A stretch of DNA of 64,000 nucleotides from an uncultured Prevotella sp. (GTDB lineage: Bacteria; Bacteroidota; Bacteroidia; Bacteroidales; Bacteroidaceae). Positions 34,416 to 43,440 of this stretch are shown here, piece by piece. Made by a program: the position numbers and the translations under genes. The stretch covers positions 1 through 64,000 of the forward strand of contig CAMUYR010000016.1 of NCBI GenBank assembly GCA_947164965.1, read 5' to 3'. The notes below the pieces were generated by a model, which searched no databases, had not been told where the DNA came from, and saw only the letters and a list, made by a program, of their open reading frames with translations. Numbering within the stretch: the stretch's first letter is position 1; each line of letters opens with the position of its first letter.

Positions 34416-35104
34416 TCTTTTGGCTTTTGGCCTTTGGCTTTTGGCTTTTGGCGGCACAAGACGTTAAGAGTCAAGAGCTAACAGCTAACAGCCAGCAATG
34501 GCGCGACACACTGACGGCTTTGAACCGTCAGATTGCAGCCTCGTCATGGTCTACTGATTTGCACCTGCGCAAGGCAAATGCCAACCTGCAACTGAAACAA
34601 TGGCAGTATGCTGTCGACGAGTATTCACTGGTACTCCAGCGCGAGCCTCACAACCCTGCAGCTCTCTTCTACAGGGCTTATGCACACACTCATCTGCGCC
34701 GTTTCGATCTTGCGCGCAACGACCTTAACGACCTCTTGATGTTTCTGCCTCATCATTTCGAGGCGCGTCTCTCGTTGGCTGTTGTATTACAGCAGATGGG
34801 ACGCAAACAGGATGCACTTGATCATTTGAACCAATTGGTGCAGCATCATGCCGACTCAGCGGTGGCCTATGCTGTCCGAGCCAATCTGGAACGCGACCTT
34901 AAGCAGGACGATGCAGCTCTCTACGACTGGGAACGGGCCGAAAAGCTGGCTCCTCGTGATCCAACCTATGTGGTGTCGCATGTCGACCTTCTCTTGGTGC
35001 TCGAACGCCGCAAGGAGGCCCGGAGGGTGTTAGATATGGCTGTGGATCGTGGTATTCCCCGTGGCATGTTGCTTGAATGGTATGAAAAAACAAAACGAAG
35101 ATAA
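34385..35104 (+). CDS. Exported TPR-repeat protein
   Basis: A 239-residue protein: an N-terminal hydrophobic signal ([16 protein letters not shown]) followed by about five tetratricopeptide-like helical pairs ([60 protein letters not shown] and others). TPR proteins mediate protein-protein contact; the partner is unknown. The signal region is encoded almost entirely by 7-bp repeats, and the start overlaps leuB. No alternative in-frame Met exists until well into the repeats. It overlaps the next gene by one base. Confidence 0.78.
   Translation: MDCRLYHKGIVFWLLAFGFWLLAAQDVKSQELTANSQQWRDTLTALNRQIAASSWSTDLHLRKANANLQLKQWQYAVDEYSLVLQREPHNPAALFYRAYAHTHLRRFDLARNDLNDLLMFLPHHFEARLSLAVVLQQMGRKQDALDHLNQLVQHHADSAVAYAVRANLERDLKQDDAALYDWERAEKLAPRDPTYVVSHVDLLLVLERRKEARRVLDMAVDRGIPRGMLLEWYEKTKRR
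34417..34497. repeat. 7-bp repeats inside the TPR gene's signal region
   Basis: CTTTTGG x2, CCTTTGG, CTTTTGG x2 occupy 34417-34451. After 11 unique bases a second set (GTTAAGA, GTCAAGA, GCTAACA, GCTAACA, GCCAGCA) fills 34463-34497. Gain or loss of one unit would shift the reading frame. Confidence 0.85.
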
Positions 35105-35817
35105 TGAAGAACCGACATTCCCAAAAGATTCCGTTTCTGCCCGGCAAACGCCAGTTTGTGTGGGGCTTTTTGGCTGTTGTCCTCCTGTTGGCTGGTATCC
35201 GTTATTGGCGTGAGCAGGGTGGGGTGACCGACCTTACTCCATCGCTCCCCGATATGTCTGCCACTAAGCCTCACCGCATTCGTTCTGTGGCTAATTATCA
35301 GGCCGCATTTCCTGACAGTCAGGCGGTACAGATAGTGGCTGCCAACAAATGGGGTGTGCGACCGGTAAAGAACCGCGACGATGCCGAGAAGCGCAAGACA
35401 GAACTGGTCTATGTCGGCGAGAGTCCCTATTACCATGTCGACCGTCTGAGCAGCAGCATTCCCTATCTGGTACCCCGTGCTGCCCTGTTGTTGCAGGACA
35501 TTGGCCAGGCTTTCTACGATAGCCTCTATGTCAAGGGCGTGCCCTTCAACCAGCTCATCGTCACCAGTGTTCTGCGCACCATGGACGATGTTGCCCGCCT
35601 GCAGCGTCATAATGGCAATGCCACCGAAAACTCTTGCCATCTCTATGGTACTACCTTCGATATCTGTTACAACCGCTACGAGCCTGTGGGCCGCGAGGTG
35701 CGCAACGATACCCTTAAGTGGGTGCTCTCCGAGGTGCTTCGCGACAAGCGCAACGAAGGCCGCTGCTATATCAAGTACGAGGTGAAGCAGGGTTGTTTCC
35801 ACATGACTGTCCGTTAA
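35104..35817 (+). CDS. DUF5715 family, possible M15-like peptidase
   Basis: A 237-residue protein with one N-terminal membrane anchor (GFLAVVLLLAGIRYW), the rest periplasmic. It matches the Bacteroidales DUF5715 family. The conserved block NSCHLYGTTFDICYNRYEP has the His-x6-Asp spacing of the metal-binding SxHxxGxAxD motif of M15 (VanY-type) D,D-carboxypeptidases, and a later conserved His lies near the C-terminus (GCFHMTVR), as in those enzymes. A peptidoglycan-peptidase role is therefore possible. It follows the TPR gene with a one-base overlap. Confidence 0.75.
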   Translation: MKNRHSQKIPFLPGKRQFVWGFLAVVLLLAGIRYWREQGGVTDLTPSLPDMSATKPHRIRSVANYQAAFPDSQAVQIVAANKWGVRPVKNRDDAEKRKTELVYVGESPYYHVDRLSSSIPYLVPRAALLLQDIGQAFYDSLYVKGVPFNQLIVTSVLRTMDDVARLQRHNGNATENSCHLYGTTFDICYNRYEPVGREVRNDTLKWVLSEVLRDKRNEGRCYIKYEVKQGCFHMTVR

Positions 35818-35842
35818 CTCTTCATTTTTAATCTTTAAAGCT

Positions 35843-36625
35843 ATGAGTATGCGTGAAAGAATATACCAGATTGTTGAGCAGAAGAACCACGATCGGCTTG
35901 TTTCCAGTAATTACGACATGCTGATGCTGTTCGCCATCGCCATTGGCATTATTCCTTTGATGTTTCGCGAGCACTATCGCCTCTTCTGGTTTTTCGACCT
36001 CTTCTCGGGCATTTGTTTCATTGTCGACTACATTTTCCGTTGGGTGATAGCCGACTACGATTCTAAACGCAAGGGATGGCGGGTGTTTGTCATCTATCCC
36101 TTCACCCCGATGGCCATCATCGACCTGTTGTCCATCCTGCCTGTCTTCAACTTGCTGGGTCCGACGTTCAAGGTGTTCCGTGTATCGCGTCTGCTCAAGA
36201 TTCTGCGCATCTTCAAGGTTATTCGCTATTTTGAGCCCCTGGAAATCATTATTGCTGTGGCGCGTAAGCAGAGCCGCATTCTGATGACCGTCTTCTCGCT
36301 GGCCATCTTCTATATCTTCATTACCGCGCTCATCATGTTCAATGCCGAGGAACAGATTGATCCAGCCACCGGCAAGTATCTGTTCATCGATTTCTTCGAT
36401 GCCTTCTATTGGGCTGCCTGTACACTGACTACTGTGGGCTATGGCGACCTTTATCCCATTACTGATACGGGCCGTGTCATCAGCATTATTTCCTCTATCG
36501 TTGGCATAGCTATTATTGCCCTTCCTTCCGGTATTGTCACTGCAGGCTACATGGACGAGCTTAAGAACAGAAAAGAAGAGAAAGAGCAACTGAAGGACGA
36601 CGGCAATACGCCCGAAGACTGTTAG
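35843..36625 (+). CDS. Voltage-gated potassium channel family protein
   Basis: A 260-residue ion channel subunit. Six predicted membrane helices with an S4-like charged helix (KVFRVSRLLKILRIFKVIRY, residues ~110-129), a pore helix (FDAFYWAACTLTT) and the K+ selectivity filter TVGYGD at residues 197-202. The C-terminus is short and charged with no RCK domain. A three-unit degenerate 7-bp array (35821-35841) sits just before the start. Its stop codon overlaps, by two bases, the stop of the histidine kinase gene on the other strand. Confidence 0.9.
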   Translation: MSMRERIYQIVEQKNHDRLVSSNYDMLMLFAIAIGIIPLMFREHYRLFWFFDLFSGICFIVDYIFRWVIADYDSKRKGWRVFVIYPFTPMAIIDLLSILPVFNLLGPTFKVFRVSRLLKILRIFKVIRYFEPLEIIIAVARKQSRILMTVFSLAIFYIFITALIMFNAEEQIDPATGKYLFIDFFDAFYWAACTLTTVGYGDLYPITDTGRVISIISSIVGIAIIALPSGIVTAGYMDELKNRKEEKEQLKDDGNTPEDC

Positions 36626-38649
36626 GATAGGGGGAGCGACATGACGAACCGGGCACCGTCGGTATAGCTGGTGTCGAGTGTGATGTCGCCATGCATGTGG
36701 CGGATGAGCGAACGGGAAATGGTGAGGCCAATGCCAGTACCTTCGGAATATTCGTTGAGCTGTACGAACGCGGTAAATATTCTCTCAGCCTGTTCGGGCG
36801 GAATGCCAATACCTGTATCCTCTACTACAAAGACCACCTGCTGCTGATCCACGCTGACGTTGAGCGTTACGCGAGCATGATGGGCTTCTTGCTTTTGATT
36901 CTTAAATGCCAATGGATGAGTAAACTTGATGGCATTATCGAGCAGCTGAGTCAACGCCTTGAGTGCCGCCCTCTGATTCGTGATAAACGATATCGACTTG
37001 GCCTCGGGTGATAGCTGCAACTGGAACTCCAAGTGTTCAGCCTTCTGGATGCGGCTCTCCTTGACAGCCTGCGCCACCACGTCGGCAGGGCATACCATGT
37101 CGCTGCATTCTATCTCGGCATCGCTGTTAACCATACTCAAGTCGAGCATCTTATCCATCAGATGGGTGATGCGTTCGCTATTCTCACCTATCTTCTTACA
37201 GATGTCCTGCATCTCGTCGTAGTTGATTTCGATATCCCAGTTGGACAGTACCTGACTGAATCCTGACAGCAAGTTGAGCGGTGTGCGCACTTCGTGGGAT
37301 ATCTGCCTGATAAACTCCGTCTTCATGCGCGACGATTCCTCAGCTCGCTCGTTGGCCAGCATCAGTTGTCGATAAGCCTTGCGGCGTTGGATGGTGTAGA
37401 CGAGGAAGAAGATGATGAAGATAACCATCACGCTGACCACCGTTATCAGTCGCTGCTGTGACAGCTCGGCACGCTGCTCGGCTATCTGGCGCTCCTTGCC
37501 CTCGGTGTCGTAGATGGTAGACAGCAGATCGGCATCGTTTATCTTCTGACGCACGATGGCCGTATCGTAGTATTCTGCCACCAGCGAGGCTACTCTGAGT
37601 GCCGAATCGCGGTGCCCAGCCATAAGGTTCGCACGGTATTTGGGTATCATGTAGCGGCCAATGGCTTCGAGGTCGGCCTTATAGCCTCTCTCTTTCAGAA
37701 AGCGGTCCAACTCTCGGTAATTGCGGGCAGCCTCCTCGTAGCGTTGCGTCAGCATCAGATATTCGTTGCTGTTGATGATGCTGCCCAGCTGCTTGGCCAT
37801 ATTGGTCGACAGATATAGGGCATAGGCCTGCTCAGCATCGTCTTTGCGTCCCTGTGCTTGAGCCAAGAGAGCCTTGCTGTAGTTGATTTCGGCCTTCATC
37901 TCGTCAATGAATATCGAATCGCGGTGTGGGTGTTTAATGGCTGCGTCATAGAGCGAGTCCTGCCGTTCTATCCATGGGGTAGCCTCGTTAAATCGGTTGG
38001 TGTGGATATAGCTTCTGGCAATGGCGTTCATGTTCTTCTGACATTCCAGATAGTCCAGCGGCTCGTGGTTCACGTCCAGTCGCGCATGCATGCTCTTTAG
38101 CGACTTCTGGAAACTGTTGGCGGCCTCCGAGGCCTGATTCAGATAAAGCTGGCATTCGCCTATCATCTGGGCAATGTCGTGATGGTCTATAAAAGAGTTG
38201 TAACCGGCAGCCTTCAACTTGCGATCCGCGTTATAAGCCTCGCGCAGCACTCTGTCGTAGCGTCTCATGTTGCAGAGCAGCCGGATGTAGTCTTTATATG
38301 CATAGATATACGAATCGATGTCGGCTTTGCTCTTCAGTTCCTTTACGTCGATTTTTGCCAACTTATAATACATGTTCAGTGAAGTGCGCAGTTGGCCCAT
38401 GATGTTGTAGGCAATCGACTTGTAGAAGATAGCCCTCACCTCTGTGATGTCGCCAGCGCGTTCGAAGCTGTCGGTTATCTCAATCAATCGTGTCAGATTG
38501 CGTTCGTCACCGATGACCGATATGATGGAGTCGGCTTGGTTGTAGCCGTCGCTGCTGTCAACAGAAGACCGATTATTATCCTTGCAACCAACCATTGCGA
38601 CCAGTGCTAACACGATGATAATCAGTCTTTTGCTGTTGTGATAATTCAT
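36622..38649 (-). CDS. TPR-domain sensor histidine kinase with a lipobox
   Basis: About 675 residues from the ATG at 38649. The N-terminus is a lipoprotein-like signal with VAMVGC (Cys22). A long helical periplasmic region of about 370 residues contains TPR-like repeats, followed by a membrane helix (VVSVMVIFIIFFLVY, ~405-420), a HisKA domain with His452 in QISHEVRTPLNLLSG and a HATPase domain with N box NAIKFTH, G1 DTGIGIPPEQ and G2 EGTGIGLTIS. There is no receiver or output domain, so the response regulator is elsewhere. This is the Bacteroidota TPR-kinase type. It follows the HAD gene by 20 bases. Confidence 0.88.
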   Translation of the reverse strand: MNYHNSKRLIIIVLALVAMVGCKDNNRSSVDSSDGYNQADSIISVIGDERNLTRLIEITDSFERAGDITEVRAIFYKSIAYNIMGQLRTSLNMYYKLAKIDVKELKSKADIDSYIYAYKDYIRLLCNMRRYDRVLREAYNADRKLKAAGYNSFIDHHDIAQMIGECQLYLNQASEAANSFQKSLKSMHARLDVNHEPLDYLECQKNMNAIARSYIHTNRFNEATPWIERQDSLYDAAIKHPHRDSIFIDEMKAEINYSKALLAQAQGRKDDAEQAYALYLSTNMAKQLGSIINSNEYLMLTQRYEEAARNYRELDRFLKERGYKADLEAIGRYMIPKYRANLMAGHRDSALRVASLVAEYYDTAIVRQKINDADLLSTIYDTEGKERQIAEQRAELSQQRLITVVSVMVIFIIFFLVYTIQRRKAYRQLMLANERAEESSRMKTEFIRQISHEVRTPLNLLSGFSQVLSNWDIEINYDEMQDICKKIGENSERITHLMDKMLDLSMVNSDAEIECSDMVCPADVVAQAVKESRIQKAEHLEFQLQLSPEAKSISFITNQRAALKALTQLLDNAIKFTHPLAFKNQKQEAHHARVTLNVSVDQQQVVFVVEDTGIGIPPEQAERIFTAFVQLNEYSEGTGIGLTISRSLIRHMHGDITLDTSYTDGARFVMSLPLS

Positions 38650-38669
38650 ATCTGCTAATAAATCGTTTT

Positions 38670-39314
38670 TTATTTGGTGCGTTCTTTTAGCTTTGCCAAC
38701 AAATCGGTGAGTGCGCCTGTCCAATCCTCGTTGTTCTTCGGACAAAGGGTGTGCATGCCCATAGCTGCCGCTGCCTCCACGTTGCGGGGCCCGTCGTCTA
38801 CAAAGACGGTCTCTGCGGCTGTGGCCTGCTGTCCTTTCAGCATCATCTCAAAGATGGCGCGCTGTGGTTTCATCACCTTGCATTCGTAACTGAGGTAGAG
38901 GGCGTCGAAGAAGTAGCCGATGGCGTGACCATGCCCGTCGAAATCATTGCCTGCCCATTGCATCATAAAGGGATTGGTGTTCGACAGCAGACAGACCTTA
39001 TAGCCCGCCTCGCGCAGCTTCAGAATCGTTTCCAGATTGTGCTGCGGCACGTGCTCAACATAGCCGTGCCAGGCCCAATAGCAGTCGTTCATCGTCAATG
39101 GGCTGCCCACCATCGCGCTCAACTCACGCCGGAAGTCCTCCTCGTCGATGCGGCCCGACTCCAAGTCGCCGAAGATACCCTTCTGCTCAAAGGCATCCAG
39201 TTGCCGGCGGGCATCCTTCAGGCCTATCTCCTCGAATCGCCAGACCGCCTGTTCATAATTCAGGGCTAGCACCACGCCACCTAAGTCGAAAGCTATGTTC
39301 TTTATCTCACTCAT
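38670..39314 (-). CDS. HAD family phosphatase
   Basis: A 214-residue haloacid dehalogenase-like hydrolase. Motif I is IAFDLGGVVLALN (nucleophile Asp), motif II is VCLLSNTNPF, and motifs III-IV are the KVMKPQRAIFEMML Lys and the FVDDGPRNVEAA aspartates. Similar to YihX-type sugar-phosphate phosphatases; the substrate is unknown. The start at 39314 lies eight bases after the -7 box, so the mRNA is practically leaderless. Confidence 0.92.
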   Translation of the reverse strand: MSEIKNIAFDLGGVVLALNYEQAVWRFEEIGLKDARRQLDAFEQKGIFGDLESGRIDEEDFRRELSAMVGSPLTMNDCYWAWHGYVEHVPQHNLETILKLREAGYKVCLLSNTNPFMMQWAGNDFDGHGHAIGYFFDALYLSYECKVMKPQRAIFEMMLKGQQATAAETVFVDDGPRNVEAAAAMGMHTLCPKNNEDWTGALTDLLAKLKERTK

Positions 39315-39323
39315 ATTCGATTG

Positions 39324-39331
39324 CAAAGATA
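39324..39331 (-). promoter_or_regulatory. Promoter -7 box for HAD phosphatase and histidine kinase
   Basis: TATCTTTG on the minus strand, nine bases before the start codon. Confidence 0.8.
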
Positions 39332-39390
39332 CGAAAAATAATATAGAATTGCAAGCATCACGCAAAGAAATCTGGACAACAGTATGTGTG

Positions 39391-40893
39391 CTACTTCGTC
39401 AGTTTCTGCACATATTTCACGGGTTCGCCATCGCCTTTCAGCACGTCGGCAAAGGTCTGGGGTTTGATGGTGACGGGACCGGAGATAAATTCAGGAATGT
39501 TGTAGCAGCGCATGAACTGGCGGTGATAGTCGGGGTCGGCACAGGGCAGTTCGAAGGGCTTGGTGCCGTGTCCGTCCTTGTCGATATGAGCAAAGAATGG
39601 ACGGGTATAGGTGCCATCGTCGCGTCGGCTGCTGAAGACTACCCAGCGTCCGTTGCTCGACCATGAGTGATAGCTCTCGGTGTCGGGCGAGTTGAGCTCC
39701 TCGGCGGGTCGCGTTTCACCAGTCTGCAGATCCATCAGCCAGAGGTCGGCATCGTGGTGCCAGATGTGGAACACGCCGAATTCGGCAAGTGCGAACATGA
39801 GGTAGCGGCCGTCGGGTGAGATGCGGGGCAGGGTGGCACTCTTGTTGATGCTGTCGGCAGCGAAGACGAGCTGTCGGGGCCCGAAGGTCATGGTCTCGGG
39901 GTCGAAGCTCTTCTTATAGATATTGTATTTGATTTCTTTAGACCGCCTCACAATCTCTCTTGTCTTGACCGATGTGGTGTCGTGGCGCTCGAAGTGGGCG
40001 CTGCAGTAGTAGAGTGTCTTACCGTCTGGAGCCCAGGCGGGGAACACCTCCAGTTCGGTGCTGTCGTTCTCGAGATTGGTCACCTCGCCTTTGTCGACTT
40101 TGTAGGCGATGATGTCGCTCTCGGAATCGTACACCTCAATCTTGTTATGGTCGACGGTATGGAAGCTCTGGTTGGTCTTGTTGGTGGAGTAGACAATCAG
40201 GTTGAGCCAGGGATGCCATGCGGGATAGACGCCGGCAGAGAGGATGGAGTCGTTCTTCATATTCACCTTCTTGATGTGCCCATCGTAGGACACAACGGTG
40301 CCGCCGTTGTTCTGTCGGGCATGGAACTGCATGCGGCGGGGATTGTACTGCTGGTAGTGGTGGCAGTTGATGCACTGGCCGTCTTTCTCGAAGCTGCAGA
40401 GCACATTGTCGTAGATGACGCTCTCGTCGTAGTTCTCCAAACAGCGCTGATTGATGGTCAGGGCCTCGTAGCTGACGAAGGAGGGAAAGATGAGGCGGTA
40501 GCTGAGATAGCTGTCGATGCTGTCGGGTGATACAAAGATGTTGAAGGGCTTGTAGTGTGTCCACTGGTCGGCCTTGCGGGCATAGACATCGACGGTGATA
40601 GCGCTGCCTTTGGCCTTTTCAGCCAGCGTGCGCCACGCATCGATATCGGGCTGTGCCTTGTCGGCAAAGATCATCTCCTCGTCACCCACAGCATAGCGGG
40701 CAATCATCTCGTCGGCAGTCTCGTCGAGCTGGAAGGTGAGGGGTGCAATATTGATGGGGACGGTGACGTCGGTATAGTCGGGATATATCTTTGGCAGGCG
40801 GTCGGTCTCGGTAAAGACTTCCGGCAGGGAAGGACCTGAACAACTGACGACGGCCAGACAGCATGTGATAATAGCTAATTGCTTGATTCTCAT
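39391..40893 (-). CDS. PD40/TolB-like propeller lipoprotein with CxxCH motif
   Basis: A 500-residue lipoprotein (lipobox VVSC, Cys18). The C-terminal two thirds hold PD40-type propeller blades: LEVFPAWAPDGKTLYYCSAH, ATLPRISPDGRYLMFALAEF, SYHSWSSNGRWVVFSSRRDD. Before the propeller lies QCINCHHYQ (Cys174, Cys177, His178), a c-type haem attachment motif. Such proteins are sometimes annotated as cytochrome c biogenesis-like in Bacteroidales; haem binding is untested. Last gene of the secA operon, 13 bases after DUF6057, a pair seen together in related genomes. Confidence 0.78.
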   Translation of the reverse strand: MRIKQLAIITCCLAVVSCSGPSLPEVFTETDRLPKIYPDYTDVTVPINIAPLTFQLDETADEMIARYAVGDEEMIFADKAQPDIDAWRTLAEKAKGSAITVDVYARKADQWTHYKPFNIFVSPDSIDSYLSYRLIFPSFVSYEALTINQRCLENYDESVIYDNVLCSFEKDGQCINCHHYQQYNPRRMQFHARQNNGGTVVSYDGHIKKVNMKNDSILSAGVYPAWHPWLNLIVYSTNKTNQSFHTVDHNKIEVYDSESDIIAYKVDKGEVTNLENDSTELEVFPAWAPDGKTLYYCSAHFERHDTTSVKTREIVRRSKEIKYNIYKKSFDPETMTFGPRQLVFAADSINKSATLPRISPDGRYLMFALAEFGVFHIWHHDADLWLMDLQTGETRPAEELNSPDTESYHSWSSNGRWVVFSSRRDDGTYTRPFFAHIDKDGHGTKPFELPCADPDYHRQFMRCYNIPEFISGPVTIKPQTFADVLKGDGEPVKYVQKLTK

Positions 40894-40906
40894 AACGGCA
40901 ACGGTT

Positions 40907-42730
40907 TTAATACTCTGGTAACTTACTCATGGTGTAGTAGTCGAAGAAATAGGTATCGCCGAAGACGGGGTAGAGTCCTTCGCGAACAACGCCCACCTCC
41001 TGATTGTCGTAGTTCTGGGCAAACGTCATGAAACGCTCAAAGGAATCCTTGATGCTGGCATCGAAGGGCATCTGGTCCATATCTTTGCGTCCCTCAAGCA
41101 TGCCATAGAGATAGGCGGCTTCCTGATAATAGCGCGGCATGGGACCGTTGGGATGCAGCTTGGCGTAGTTGTTGAAGTGATACCAGAAACTGTTGATGTC
41201 TTTGGTCCACAGGGTGGCCAGCAGACATTGCTCCTGGAAGACGGGGTCGCCGGTATAGATGTTTCTGGCCAGTTGATTCATGAGGAAACGCTCTGTGTAG
41301 CCATCGTCGCCGCCCAGCGCGTTCTTGTAGTAGAGCATGTGGGTGATTGGCTCACGCTCGGCATCCTTGGCAATCAGCTCCGGATGACCTAAGAGACGCT
41401 CGGTCTGTTCAGCCCAGTCGCTATGGAACATGGTTTGTTTCAGCAGACCGATATACTTGCGGGCCAGAGGCTTGTCGCCCTCGAGAACGGCACAGTTGAC
41501 CAGCAGCTGATAGTCCTCGATGCGGAAACCGAACTCCACGCCCATCTCCATGCACAAGCGGTTGCTGTAGTTCAGCATGCCGTACTGATAGTAAATCATG
41601 GGTCCGGCCACCAGCATCAGGCGCATGCCGAAAGGTGCTGCATAGGCTTTGGAGCCATTCTTGTAAAGGAACATCTCGTTGCCTTGTCTTCCTAGACGGC
41701 TCAGCGCCAGATTACGCATCATCACGATGGCTCGCGTGGGCTCATCTTTCTGAGCGGCAGCCTCCTCCAATACCCCAGTCCAGTCGAGCTTGGCAATGCG
41801 GTGCTGCATGGACAGTTCGCGGTGGAAGTTCTCGTCCTTCATCCAGAAGGTGTAGACACTGCCCACGAGTGCAACGGCCACAACGGCCTGGCTCAGCAGG
41901 TAATAGGCCTTTTTCATCGGTTTGGTAACCTCATCATGGTAGGTCAAGGCCAGAACCACGAAGAAGAGAGCCAGCAGATAATAGGGGATATAATAGGTCG
42001 GATGATTCTCGGTGATAAAGAAAAGCGGCAGTTCAGCCCAGAGAATATTGTCCAGATTAATCTGATAGTAGATATAACGGTAGCACAACAGAGGCACGGC
42101 AGCCACGCTCACAATGGCCACAAGGCTGCTGATAGCAGCCTCTGTGCGGTTGGAAAGACGCCATGCCCAGATGCCCATCAGCAGGGCGGCAGCTAGTCCG
42201 TAGATACCCATCATCGGATAGCCTAAGACGCAGGTTATGGCGATGTAGACCACGCGCAGATAATACTTGTCAGGAAGGCTGCGGAAACCCCACAACAGGG
42301 CTGCAACTGCCGTCGTTCCAATGGTCGATACGAAGAAATAGCCCCTCAGTTTCAGCATATAGAGCCAGTAGCCCATTCCCATGTTGGCCACCAGTAGGAT
42401 GGCAACGGGAATCAGCATCAGGATGGCCCAGCGGTCGGGAATGCGGAAGGCGCGTTTGATGATGGCCATCATCAGCCACCACCAGCAGCAGAGCATTAAC
42501 ACGCCCAACCAGGGATAATAGAGAAACTCGGTGAACCATGTGCCAACCCACGTGAGCAGGCCGCCAGGCACTACCAACTGTTCCTTAAGGTAAAGCATGG
42601 AACAGAGAAAGAGGTTCTTCTCCTGCAACTTCCAGAGTTGGTCGCTCTCAAAAATGAGCAACGCTCCAGCTATTACCACTAGCGCTCCAAGCCATATTGC
42701 TTGCGCAAGATGCTTTTCCTGTATCTTCAT
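40907..42730 (-). CDS. DUF6057 membrane protein
   Basis: A 607-residue protein with about 10 predicted membrane helices in the first ~290 residues and a soluble helical C-terminal half with TPR-like character (RAIVMMRNLALSRLGRQGNE, QLLVNCAVLEGDKPLARKYI). It matches the Bacteroidales family DUF6057, which has no known function. It follows the ABC ATPase by eight bases and precedes the propeller lipoprotein by 13. An N-terminal pattern of multiple helices followed by solvent-facing repeats resembles some glycosyltransferase or O-antigen ligase-like proteins, but no catalytic motif was seen. Confidence 0.78.
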   Translation of the reverse strand: MKIQEKHLAQAIWLGALVVIAGALLIFESDQLWKLQEKNLFLCSMLYLKEQLVVPGGLLTWVGTWFTEFLYYPWLGVLMLCCWWWLMMAIIKRAFRIPDRWAILMLIPVAILLVANMGMGYWLYMLKLRGYFFVSTIGTTAVAALLWGFRSLPDKYYLRVVYIAITCVLGYPMMGIYGLAAALLMGIWAWRLSNRTEAAISSLVAIVSVAAVPLLCYRYIYYQINLDNILWAELPLFFITENHPTYYIPYYLLALFFVVLALTYHDEVTKPMKKAYYLLSQAVVAVALVGSVYTFWMKDENFHRELSMQHRIAKLDWTGVLEEAAAQKDEPTRAIVMMRNLALSRLGRQGNEMFLYKNGSKAYAAPFGMRLMLVAGPMIYYQYGMLNYSNRLCMEMGVEFGFRIEDYQLLVNCAVLEGDKPLARKYIGLLKQTMFHSDWAEQTERLLGHPELIAKDAEREPITHMLYYKNALGGDDGYTERFLMNQLARNIYTGDPVFQEQCLLATLWTKDINSFWYHFNNYAKLHPNGPMPRYYQEAAYLYGMLEGRKDMDQMPFDASIKDSFERFMTFAQNYDNQEVGVVREGLYPVFGDTYFFDYYTMSKLPEY

Positions 42731-42738
42731 CGTTATGA

Positions 42739-43440
42739 CTATTCTGCGCCGAAATATTCCTGCAGTTCCGCGGTAGCGCTACCTTCGCTGTTGGCAAGGT
42801 CACGGATAATCTTTCCGTGCTCAAGCAGAGCGATGCGCGTAGAGATATCGACGGTGTGCTGCAGGTTATGGCTGGAAATAATGATTGTGGCTCCCGTTTC
42901 GGCCGAATAGTCGCGAAGCAGATGCTTCAGCACCAGCTGGCTGGTAGGGTCGAGGAAGTTGAAGGGCTCGTCGAGCACCACAGTCTTGGGCTGGCGGAGC
43001 AGGGAAGAGATGATACCCACCTTCATCTTGTTGCCGGCAGAGAGGTTGCGGATAAGTTTCTTCTGTCCGAACACCTCGCCATTGGCAAAGCGCTCAAACT
43101 GCTGCAGGCGAGCGTCAACCTCGTCCTGCTTCATGCCCGACACCTTGCCGAGGAACGAGAAATACTCCTCGGGTGTGAGGAAGTCGATGAGGAACCCTTC
43201 GTCGATGTAGGCTCCGACGTGCTCCTTCCAGGCCTCGCTGTCGGCAGGATTCACATCGTCAATGACTACTGAGCCGTCGTCGGCCTTGAGCAGGTCGAGG
43301 AGCAGGCGGAAAAGAGTGGTCTTGCCGGCACCATTGTTGCCAACAAGACCAAGAATTTCGCCATCATGGATGGTAAACGAAGGAATATCGCAGGCGATAG
43401 TCTCGCCAAACTGTTTCTTGAGATTGCTAATCGTAATCAT
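42739..43440 (-). CDS. ABC transporter ATP-binding protein
   Basis: A 233-residue ABC ATPase. Walker A is [14 protein letters not shown], the signature is the variant [11 protein letters not shown], and Walker B is [12 protein letters not shown] followed by the H-loop IIISSHNL. The closest general type is the exporter/gliding-type ATPases of Bacteroidota. No permease gene is nearby; the polytopic DUF6057 protein is the only membrane protein in the operon. The start ATG overlaps the secA stop (ATGA). Confidence 0.9.
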   Translation of the reverse strand: MITISNLKKQFGETIACDIPSFTIHDGEILGLVGNNGAGKTTLFRLLLDLLKADDGSVVIDDVNPADSEAWKEHVGAYIDEGFLIDFLTPEEYFSFLGKVSGMKQDEVDARLQQFERFANGEVFGQKKLIRNLSAGNKMKVGIISSLLRQPKTVVLDEPFNFLDPTSQLVLKHLLRDYSAETGATIIISSHNLQHTVDISTRIALLEHGKIIRDLANSEGSATAELQEYFGAE

